Part shown: in pieces, positions 22,803-34,800 of the stretch
How the letters are laid out: each line of letters starts with the position of its first letter
Numbering within the stretch: the stretch's first letter is position 1
NCBI RefSeq assembly: GCF_963678635.1
Contig: NC_087071.1
Span: 42,360,153 to 42,424,152 of the forward strand
DNA from: Symsagittifera roscoffensis
Lineage: Eukaryota > Xenacoelomorpha > Acoela > Convolutidae
Direction of reading: 5' to 3'
Length of the DNA stretch: 64,000 nt
Translations under genes and position numbers: made by a program
Notes under the pieces: generated by a model
The model's input: only the letters and a program-made list of their open reading frames with translations
Database searches by the model: none
Told to the model about the DNA's origin: nothing

Positions 22803-25800
22803 ATGGTGGAAAACACTGCCTCTTTCAAACTACTCCAGGATGGGTATGAAGGAGTGGCTCTGACAAAAATGTTCCCCGCTAAGGGATTCTACCCCTCTAC
22901 ATCCAGTGGGGGTGGGGCATGGTATGCGGCTAAACTACTAGACGAGCAGCAGAGGGTGGGAAAGGAGAGTAGAGAGACGGTAAATTACTTGTCATTTTTT
23001 GACAATTCATATGATGGTTTTCAAGACTCAGTTGCAATTTTGGTGTTTGTTTGGGTTGCATGTTTTTTAGTTGTATTTTTTGTATCAATTTCATAATATT
23101 TTCTCTATGGATATGGGCAGTGTTCACAAGTTTTGGAACGTTATCAAAACGAGCTTTCAGATGCTACAAAACTTATGACCAGGCTTACAGGTGTCGAAAG
23201 TGTCGTCCGCCTCATCAAGGTGGGACCTGCTACAATGAATTGGATGACACCAATTTCCCCGACGGAATAAAGGCCCTAGTTAGAAAGGGAGATGTAGGTC
23301 TAGAGGCTAATAAAAAAACGAAAGGTCTTAAGCTGTTGTTTGTTAAAACTTATTATTACTCTATGAGTAATACCCGGAATACCACTCCGTGTAGATGTCG
23401 AATCCGTCTAATGAATTTAGTCATATATATATTGTCCTACTAGTAAATGTAAATAGCCGTACTATGCTTCTTATGTGCTAAACCATATATATTTGGTTTA
23501 GCACAAAAATATATGGTTTCGAAAATAATAAATATAAAATATATAATCCGGACGGATCACAGCTGTGGTAAATTGGGCCTGATATGAAGTTCTATCTACT
23601 GTTCAATTGTTTGCTCTTTTTAACGTGTCGTGGATTTGGGTCTTGGATTAATTTAAATCGTTTTTTTTTAATTCAGCCAAATTGAGTTTCCAAGCTGTTC
23701 AGTATATTTGTAAGAAAAAAAACGTTCCGGAAACATGAGTTTTGGCTGCTTTTTTGTGAAATTTTAGCCTAAAAAATGCAGTTTTGGGCTAGACTTTTTC
23801 TTAAGTTGTTTTTTATTGTTTGCAAATAGTAAAATTGGTGTCACAAAGAGTTTAGGGTATAGGGTCAGTCTGAGTCCTAAAGGGTGTCCGAAGGGGGTAC
23901 AAATGGTTCTTCAAGTAAGTGGCGAGGGAGTCGAACTCCTGTTATGGAATTTCACCACTCCTAAAATTCGCTACTTCTCTGTCGGAATATATGAGTTTCT
24001 ATGATTTTTCTGCTTTGAATAGTTTAGCCACTTAATTGGTCAAAAATTGATGATTTTTAGGTTAATTGGTGTTTTTGATATGATTTTTTTTGCTTATATG
24101 TGCAAAAAAATAACGACTTAGAAAAAAAAGAAACTTAACGACGTTGAAATGAGCATTTTAAGAGCATAATTAACTTGGTTCAGACTCGTTGAGCTAAAAG
24201 AATATGGCCAACAATTTGGCATTGCCAATAATTTTATTGTGTTCACTTCTATAGGCTCTTCAAGTGCGCAGTTATTCTCGTCTGAAGAAGGAGAGGGTAA
24301 GAATGGCCAAACTGAAGAGACTGTACGAGCAGGGACAGATGGATGAGAATGAGATGCCGATTGAAGAGACTCAGAGTCAAGTTGACGAGAGGGAGACACA
24401 CTTGGACGGGTTCTATTTGGTGAGTTATGACACCCTGACACCCCCCCCCCCCCCCGCACACACACACAAACACACGAACATGCACAAAGACACTTTTTAT
24501 GATACATATTACTTTAAAGGAACGGTTCCTTTCACGCTCAACGGTTAAAGATATGCAAATTTTGTATTTGGTAACAAAAAGTTTTGGCAATAGAGTAGTG
24601 GGGTTGATAAAAATGCTTGTGCCATGACATATCCATGACCATTCCATGGCATAGCTTTTCGAGCTAAGCATGGACCTCCGAATAGTTGACATGGGTGTTT
24701 TGATGAAGATGGAATTGTCTTTTTTTTCAGTTGCGCACCCATGGAGTGAGTGACCCTGGAGATTTGAGTGCCATCGACATCTCCGCAAGACCACTCGAAA
24801 CTGTTAGTCCTCAAAGTTTTTATGGCTACTGGTTGTATTTTAGTGTTCATTCTTATGAACAAATATAGGGACGGCTTAAATTGGAATTTTACGATCAAAA
24901 TGGCGATAAAGGCGTCCATAATGAAACCTGTTTTCAAAGCCTGAAGGTTCTCGCCTTAAATTGACTACATTCCTCCCGGAGAAAAGTAAATATACTTGTG
25001 TAACTATCGGAATCTTTTTGAATATTTTTGCGTTTCTTTGGAGTCTTGTAAACAAATGTTTGTAATTATAGCGAGTAGTTCATTTTTTTGTTATGTTTTA
25101 GGCCAATGATGAGGATATGGAGTTATTTGAGAATGTTATTTACATCAATGCAGCTGAGACTCTGCTACCATTTGGTAAAAAAATATCTCATTAAAGGTTT
25201 TAACTTAATAGTAAAGTTTAGTACAAAAAAATCAGTTATAAGCATCACCGACGAAACTTTTAAACATCACCGACAAAACTTTTAAGCATCACCGACGAAA
25301 CTTTTAAGCATCACTAGAGGGCTTGAGAATTAGTTTTAGTGCGTAAATGGGATACTTAACAATATCTTACAATATTAAGTATCACGTTTACGTACTAAAA
25401 CTAATTCTGAAGCCGTCTATATTTCTTTGAGATCTCGATAAGAATCTTGCGGTGTTAAGTATCATCGAATCTCTTCCCAAATACCTGATCGATTAGTTAA
25501 GCTTACGCTAATTTTTCATCTAGTCAGTTTTTCGACTCGAGTATGTGTTGTCTCCAAGCATGTAATATCAATTAACCCTTAAGTTAATTTCTTTTTCCCA
25601 GAAACCTTCAACCACTTCCCCTCCCTCCGAGAACTAGAGACCCCCCTGTGCGCCATCAGATCCATCCGAGTCAACATGAACGACTTCGACTGTCTCGAAC
25701 TCCTAGACCTCTCCTACAACAACCTCTCGCCTGAAGATGTGGCTTCCCTCTCTATTCTGCCCAAATTGAAGGCACTGTACTTGACAGGGAATGAGTTGAC

Positions 25801-28800
25801 CTATCTGCCGGAGTCACTTTGTTCCAATGTCAAGTTCAAGTCGTTAGTATATATAGTTTGCTGGATTAACTTGATTTCGAAATAGGAAAACAACACTCCT
25901 GTTGTTTTATCTAGAAAATAATAGCTCAAATTCATATTTAAACCAGTACGTGCACATGTAAAAACAAATTTTTAAGCGAGCTACAGTTTTCAATCGTCAT
26001 AATATGTTCTTCTTTTTTGTATAAACGCCGCAGAAAACCCATAAATACCGAAGGTTACGATTTTTCAACTGGCAAAAACGATGTTGAGAAAATTTTGTAT
26101 TCTGTTTCAGAGATGAAAATTCGGCTGCAAGCGCAGTCGAAGTTGAAGCTTTCCAAAACTTGGAAGTTCTTCACCTAGACGACAACCGATTCCAAGACGC
26201 TAACACGATTGCGATCCTAGCTGGGCTAAGACATCTGAAATACCTTTCTCTGGATAACAACTCAATCAGCGCTGTTCCTCATATAAAGATCAAGAAAGGA
26301 AAGCCAATTGAAAGAGTTCACGTGAATGCGGTCGAATTCAACGTGAATGATAACGATGACGAATTAGACGATGACACAATCAGCGGCAAAAGTCAGAATC
26401 TTCTAGAAGGAATCGATGACATAACTGCGGCCAATGAAGGTTCATTGAGTGATGCGAAATTGACCAATAGTCTCACAGGAGTTGATTTGACTGCTAATTC
26501 TAGCGGTCAAAATGGAAACAAAGTCGAAGGGTCTATAGGCCGAACGATTCCAGAGGAAAGTGAATCAAACGAAGAGGGAACAGTGGTTCCGGTGAACAGT
26601 TTGATCAACTCCACAGGGGCAGAAAAGAGTGAAGGTGAAAGTCAAGAGCAGATTCTAACGGCGTTTGAAGAGTTGCGTATTTTCAGCATCGCAAACAACC
26701 AGGTAGGTGTAGTACTATAGAACTTGATTGTTTGAAAAATGAAACATATTACTTGAATTTTTGAAGTTTTTCTGTTTGACTGGACTTAACAGGAGATCAT
26801 TTAATAAATTTCTTTGATAGCGAAACATCCCTCCTACTATTTTTGCCGTACACTTCAAAAAAAACTATTTTGTCAGCCGCATTTTAAACTAATTATTTGC
26901 GGGTGTTTGCTATTTAGACGGCGGTTTCCTGTATTGAAGATACAATAGCAATCCACTCAAAAGAAGAATTATTCCACTCAACATTTCAGAAAAAAAAAAC
27001 AGTTTCAGAAGCACTAAGTTTTTGTTGAAGTCAAAATTTAGCAAAAAATGAAATTTTTCACTGGATAACTCGTAAGTGGTAATTAATTACGGAAAGTGTG
27101 GTGTGGATACGCTAAGGGTTTAATGGAAACCCACTTGGAGCTTACCCTGGTAAAAAATAAATTTAATCAACATGCTATCATCAGCTTTGAAACTTATTTA
27201 AGATTGAGGCTGATTTCTTATGTCTTAAATTGGTGTTCACAGAAGTCAAAAATTATTAGTAATCTATTTCCAACAAATCATGAAACTGTTTAACGATTTT
27301 TGCGCCTGTATTTGAGATTTAATATGAGACGATTCATGTCATGAATATAATGGAAAAAAAACTAAATAAAAAAAAAGAAATTTTGAATTAACGCCCCCCG
27401 TTTTAGACAATTTTTCGAGTTCCTGAAAATGACTATGCTCTTTGATGCAAAGTGAAACGACCCAAGGCTTTATACTGCTTTATCTTTCCCTTTTTTGTTT
27501 CAAGATTTTTCTCCTTTATTGCAATTTTTTAATAATTTTTTTGACTAAAATAAAACTATTTTTTGAATAAAACGATCTTTTGCTTTGAATCATAGTCATT
27601 AATTTTTCTATCGCAAATAGCGAGATGCTCAGATTCGTCTCTGTGTTTGAACAATCGTAATGTCCGTTTTTCTGTGCAGAGTGCATCGTCCTTTTTTTTC
27701 TGCGCAGATTGCGAGTGAGGACGGAGTGTTGCCTGTGGTGGGGTGGCCCATGTTGCAGCAGGTGAACATAGCGGGCAATCCACTGGTGGCCAAACACAAT
27801 GGGGAGCCCCCTCTGCTGAACAGATACCTCACCAACAGACTAGGAATCACACTCAAACGGTAAACAAAACTTAGTTGATTAGATACATCATAAGATTTAA
27901 TCCATTTGGGCTAGCTAAAACTGTTAGCACATGTACTATCCATATCAGAGGTAGGATCAATTAAGTGGTGTCAAATATGAAGAATATTCGAATTTCCAAA
28001 TAGATATATCGATAAAGCAATCTGATTTGCACTCAAACGGTGAATTGAACTGAGTCGATTAGAAATGGATTAGAAAAGGCAATTTCCTGTGCAAACTTGG
28101 ACAATAGCCACTCACAACTATGGCCAAGTTTGCGATGTTAAAATAGGAAACGGTTCGAATCTTTGAATATATACATCAGTAAAAGACCCTGGTCTCCACT
28201 GAAATGGCAGAGCATTCTGGATAATTGGATTCGATGCTTTAAAGTTAACTCAGGTTTGTCGTGCCAATTTGAACAAACAAATTGAAAATTTTGCCTCTTA
28301 TTTGCTGAATTTAATTCCAATTTCGAGAAATAGTTGCGCAAAACATGCTCGAGCAAAACATGCGAGAATGGTTTTCAAATTGACCTTGTTTAGAAAAATG
28401 GATTGCGTATCCGAGTTCCGTGTTCTATTGAATATGATAATGTTCTTCTACCATTTAGTTTGATTGTGTTTAGATTTGACTTGCCACAGAAATCGAAAGT
28501 GCCTCACGATCCAATCATTGACAACCCGACATCGAAACCGCCTACTCACAGAAGGGTCTGTATTTGTCTTTTTCTTTGTAGTCTACTAATAATTGTTCTA
28601 TATTTCTCGCTAGAATTAATAATGAAAAATAAATTGCTTCCCAACGATATCTACTTACGGAGTTTTTTAATTATCCTTGCGATAAGCAAGGGTTTTGTAA
28701 TCGGGTACTAGACTTTTTCCCGTAAATAACTTTAGGCACAGGACTCTCTTTTCATCTGGACTAGTTTCCTAGAAGCCTCGGTTAGCAACAGATTTACCGC

Positions 28801-31800
28801 TACAAATTAATTTTTTCTGCATGTTACCATTTCAAACATCTATCAGATACGAATTTATCGCTTTATGTTGGTTTTAATTTAACCAACTCGTTTTGTTTAA
28901 ATTTCATTTTTTGTTTTCTTTTTTTTTCGGCTTGTTAGGTTTCGGCGCTTTTTATATCGGCTTAGTGGCCTCATATCACATTGTATCGTTCGACGAGCGG
29001 ATTTTGTGATTGTATGTGTTTTGAGGGTGAGGGGGACTTGATAACTTTTTACTCGGGGGTCTTGAATTTTGTTCGGCTTTTTTTATTTTCTTTTCGTTTT
29101 GACTTAATTGGTTCACTTGGCACATTTTGTTTCAAAACTATGATAATTCATTTCGATAGATCTAGTTTTTTCGATATTTTCAAATTTCCGATTTTTTTTC
29201 GACGTAGCCGTTTCCTTCTTTTGTATCGCAAGTGGTGCGATGCTCAGCTTCGCATCTGTGTGTAAATTTACAAACACAAATCTGAACCGTATTAGAGAAA
29301 GCAGTTGGGCCAGTACGATTCGTTTCCAACACGACCCGAATAGTACTTATGAATGATTTATGTTCAAACAAGGTAATCTGACATTGAAAATTGTCTAGTG
29401 CACTTCGCTCCTAAAGCTGATTGAATTTGAGTTTGGCCAAATAATAATTTCATTGAGTACAATAAACTGCTATGATTGCTATATTTATGAAGAAAACTGA
29501 AAGATTCAAAGTTTTGCGTGCTGTGCCGTTGAATGTGATGTTTTTACTAATAAACAAATTTATTTCAGATTCCAGAAGTTGTGCCTCCCAAAAAACGACA
29601 ACCCATTGACTTCATGGCCATCGAGTATCCAGGGGTGTTTGATCCCCTTCCCAGCAAGGAAAACACTCTGGAAATGATTGAAACAAGGAGGAGGAATCTA
29701 CACCAGCAGTTTATTCCAGAAGTCAACCATGAGGTGAGAGAACGAAGTTAAAGAGCTATAACAGATTGAACTTTTAACTTGACAGATTGAACTTCAGATT
29801 GACAGATTTAATTAGTTTTTTGTTCGGCTTTTTTTGCTCGCCTGGATGACGTTGAATTTGCGTTGTTTCTTTATATTTAGCTCTTGCTTGCATCTTTTCA
29901 AAAGGCAAACGTCCAATTACCCAAGCGATCGATAAGCAATGGTATTGCAATCGGTTACTAGACTTTTTCCGTAAAGAATTTTGTTCCCGTTCACGGGATG
30001 ATCTCAAATTTAAAGATCTCCCTTTTCAGCACGTTTAACACCGCGAGTTAGTGTTTCAAGTTTATGGGTTACTGGATCTACTGGTAAAAGTTTTACAGAT
30101 GTAAAGTTGGTTTTTCGTAGGCATAATTGATTTCGGCACAATTTTTGGAAGTGTTTTTTTTAAAGCCGTGTTTTTTTTTGGAAAATTCTATTCAATTAAT
30201 TGTTTAATTCAAATCAAAGAACATAACACGCTCAAAGGTTTTACATACACGTTTTTATCAAGCTTTTTTATACACGCTAAAACTTTCAGGTTTGAAAAGA
30301 AAAACTATGGAAACAATTTTTTGTTTGATTTTATTTTCATTTTTTTTTGAATGCATGGTTTTTTGTTCTGATCGTATTCAGTTAGTTGAAAAATAAATTG
30401 CTTCCCAACGATATCTACTTACGGAGTTTTTTAATTATCCTTGCGATAAGCAAGGGTTTTGTAATCGGGTACTAGACTTTTTCCCGTAAATAACTTTAGT
30501 CACAGGACTCTTTTTTCATCTGGACTAGTTTCCTAGACGCCTCGGTTAGCAACAGATTTACCGCTACAAATTATTTTTTTCTGCATGTTACCATTTCAAA
30601 CATCTATCAGATACGAATTTATCGCTTTATGTTGGTTTTAATTTAACCAACTCTTTTTGTTTAAATTTCATTTTTTTGTTTTCTTTTTTTTTTCGGCTTG
30701 TTAGCTTTCGGCGCTTTTTATATCGGCTTAGTGGCCTCATATCACATTGTATCGTTCGACGAGCGGATTTTGTGATTGTATGTGTTTTGAGGGTGAGGGG
30801 GACTTGATAACTTTTTACTCGGGGGTCCTGAATTTTGTTCGGCTTTTTTTATTTTCTTTTCGTTTTGACTTAATTGGTTCACTTGGCACATTTTGTTTCA
30901 AAACTATGATAATTCATTTCGATAGATCTAGTTTTTTCGATATTTTCAAATTTCCGATTTTTTTTCGACGTAGCCGTTTCCTTCTTTTGTATCGCAAGTG
31001 GTGCGATGCTCAGCTTCGCATCTGTGTGTAAATTTACAAACACAAATCTGAACCGTATTAGAGAAAGCAGTTGGGCCAGTACGATTCGTTTCCAACACGA
31101 CCCGAATAGTACTTATGAATGATTTATGTTCAAACAAGGTAATCTGACATTGAAAATTGTCTAGTACACTTCGCTCCTAAAGCTGATTGAATTTGAGTTT
31201 GGCCAAATAATAATTTCATTGAGTACAATAAACTGCTATGATTGCTATGTTTATGAAGAACATTGTTTCAAGTTTATGGGTTATTGGATCTACTGGTAAA
31301 AGTTTTACAGATGTAAAGTTGGTTTTTCGTAGGCATAATTGATTTTGGCACAATTTTTGGAAGTGTTTTTTTAAAGCCGTTTTTTTTTGGAAAATTCTAT
31401 TCAATTATTTCTTTAATTCAAATCAAAGAACATAACACGCTCAAAGGTTTTACATACACGTTTTTATCAAGCTTTTTTATACACGCTAAAACTTTCAGGT
31501 TTGAAAAGAAAAATTATGGAAACAATTTTTTGTTTGATTTTATTTTCATTTTTTTTTGAATGCATGGTTTTTTGTTCTGATCGTATTCAGTTAGTTGAAA
31601 AATAAATTGCTTCCCAACGATATCTACTTACGGAGTTTTTTAATTATCCTTGCGATAAGCAAGGGTTTTGTAATCGGGTACTAGACTTTTTCCCGTAAAT
31701 AACTTTAGTCACAGGACTCTTTTTTCATCTGGACTAGTTTCCTAGACGCCTCGGTTAGCAACAGATTTACCGCTACAAATTATTTTTTTCTGCATGTTAC

Positions 31801-34800
31801 CATTTCAAACATCTATCAGATACGAATTTATCGCTTTATGTTGGTTTTAATTTAACCAACTCTTTTTGTTTAAATTTCATTTTTTTGTTTTCTTTTTTTT
31901 TCGGCTTGTTAGCTTTCGGCGCTTTTTATATCGGCTTAGTGGCCTCATATCACATTGTATCGTTCGACGAGCGGATTTTGTGATTGTATGTGTTTTGAGG
32001 GTGAGGGGGACTTGATAACTTTTTACTCGGGGGTCCTGAATTTTGTTCGGCTTTTTTTATTTTCTTTTCGTTTTGACTTAATTGGTTCACTTGGCACATT
32101 TTGTTTCAAAACTATGATAATTCATTTCGATAGATCTAGTTTTTTCGATATTTTCAAATTTCCGATTTTTTTTTTGACGTAGCCGTTTCCTTCTTTTGTA
32201 TCGCAAGTGGTGCGATGCTCAGCTTCGCATCTGTGTGTAAATTTACAAACACAAATCTGAACCGTATTAGAGAAAGCAGTTGGGCCAGTACGATTCGTTT
32301 CCAACACGACCCGAATAGTACGAATAGTACTTATGAATGATTTATGTTCAAACAAGGTAATCTGACATTGAAAATTGTCTAGTACACTTCGCTCCTACAG
32401 CTGATTGAATTTGAGTTTGGCCAAATAATAATTTCATTGAGTACAATAAACTGCTATGATTGCTATGTTTATGAAGAACATTGTTTCAAGTTTATGGGTT
32501 ATTGGATCTACTGGTAAAAGTTTTACAGATGTAAAGTTGGTTTTTCGTAGGCATAATTGATTTCGGCACAATTTTTGGAAGTGTTTTTTTAAAGCCGTTT
32601 TTTCTTTGGAAAATTCTATTCAATTATTTCTTTAATTCAAATCAAAGAACATAACACGCTCAAAGGTTTTACATACACGTTTTTATCAAGCTTTTTTATA
32701 CACGCTAAAACTTTCAGGTTTGAAAAGAAAAATTATGGAAACAATTTTTTGTTTGATTTTATTTTCATTTTTTTTGAATGCATGGTTTTTTGTTCTGATC
32801 GTTTTCAGTTACTAACTCAAGTTAATTTTAAACTATTATTTGAGCCCTTTCATTTTAAATCAATTCACAGTGATGGCACAGCGTATTGTTTAAGTGCTTA
32901 AATTTTTTCTAAATTAGTCCTTCTCAAATAAACTTCCGGAAAATTTTGTTTTTATATTTTGATTTGATTGTCTTCTCTACGAAAATTTTTGGAGCGTGTT
33001 GTACGATCTTTTAAAATCTAGTTGTTTCTGATAGAATTGTTTTGAAAGTTATGAAGTTGCGTGTTTTTTTCTCTAACTGGAGTCTTTTTTCGTCTTTTTC
33101 ATTTGTGATCTTATTGTTTGCTGGGGTTCAGCTACCTTACCGACCATTTGAAAATTGGGGAGGGACTTTGTATTCAGGTATTTTAGTTTTTCTTTTTTTT
33201 TGTTTTCCACGCAAAATCAGCTGCCTTAAATAATCATCGGAGAAAGTTGAGTGATTTATAATTTTGAAGCGCTTACAGAAGTGATTCGAACGATTTTAAA
33301 AATTTAATTTTTTTTGTGTCGAGAAAATTGTAGATTTTTTGGCTAGTTTTTATTGAGGGAGCAGACTTACAATAGTGTGTTTTAATAACTTTAAAGCTTA
33401 TAGTAGCTCAGTTTAAGCAGTAAAACCTAAAATTCAAAAAAAAATGAAAGATTTTTTTGATTCTTTTGTTTTTCTGGTCATTTCTCTACAAAAATTGATT
33501 TCCAATTTGCTTTTTTTGACTGTCGAATATGCTTGTTTCTCTCAGAGCCTTTTTTCTCACCACCGAGAACAAACTACTAAAATTGGAAAAACTTTTTATT
33601 GTTTTTTGTAAGACTATGATCGGAACATTCTATGCTACTCGCACCGTAACCGTCTGTCCTTGTTTTAATCTGAGAATGTTTCTTTGACTGGCCAAATAGA
33701 TTATATTATTGCTGCAGTATTTCTGTGTAATTGTTTTTGGATGGAAAGAATTTTTTGACGCGTTGGCTCATCTGAAATAACTGCTCGAGTCCTGAGTTTT
33801 TATGAGTTTTTACGAGTCCCAATATCGTGGAAATAGCTATTAATCATTTTAAATAGTGGATAAGGTATTGTTTGACGAGTTCTAACTGTAATCGACTAAA
33901 TCTCAAATTTACGGCAGAAAATTTTCAAATAGCTCTTAATAGCTGTACTTAGCATTCGATGGAGGTCGAATATAATAGTTAGCTTCTGATCAATTTTAAT
34001 TGAAATTATCTCAAATTTGATGGTAGGACGGCCTTGAACATTCAATCAATTTGATGTTTTAGTTATGCAGTTTTTTTGATCGAAAATAGTTTTTTGGTTT
34101 GGAGCAAAATCGATAATTTTTCTAATACATGGTAATAAGTATATTACATCAATGAATTTGGTGGGGTTTCTCCCTCCCTACTATAAGTTAAGAGGGGTCA
34201 GTATTTGAGTATTTTAATGTGCTAGGGTTCTATTAAAAAGTGTATCTGTTTTGGTTGGATTAAGTTTTGCTGAGTAGTATTTTGGGAGTCAGGAAAATCA
34301 ATTTGGTCGACATAAAAAATTTTCATAAAAATGTTGTAATTTTTTAAATACCCCTCCTCCTAGCAAAAAAGCCAGGTTAAGCCTGAACTTGGAATAGAAA
34401 ATTACTACTGCTTGGTCGTTGTATTAAAGTTTATGGTAGTTTGTTAAGCTGAATTTTTTGATTTGATCTAATTATCATTTTAGGCAGTTCCTCCGTCATT
34501 GCGAGCCATGTCCGCCAATCAGAATGCGCCCTTGCCTCCGATTAGTTCGACCAATCAGAATGGAGAGGAGAGTTTGAGGCCCCAAAGTGGACCCGATAAC
34601 ATGCAACACATGAGATTGTGAGTAATTGGTTATGTATTTTGAATATTTAAGAGGTATTGATGAGTCATGGAATTAGAATTTGGGAAATTTCCTTTTTGCT
34701 TTATTGTATTTACGAAACTAGGAATGTCCATTCATTTTGGGTATATTAGTATTGGTTGAAAATAATCTATTTTAAAAATACTTTTATTGAGCTCATGTTA

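Noticed and set aside
24118..24937. Overlapping minus-strand frames of 129-181 codons
   Set aside because: They are antisense to XRRA1 exons 3 and 4 and contain residues from the C-run/CA microsatellite.
25242..25314. CRISPR-like array
   Set aside because: Direct 22-bp repeats have no spacers, and the window is eukaryotic.
28981..29265. 94-codon plus-strand frame present in segment A copies 1 and 2
   Set aside because: Copy 3 (31955-32182) is frameshifted by one base in a T-run. The composition is that of an AT-rich non-coding repeat and there is no known similarity.
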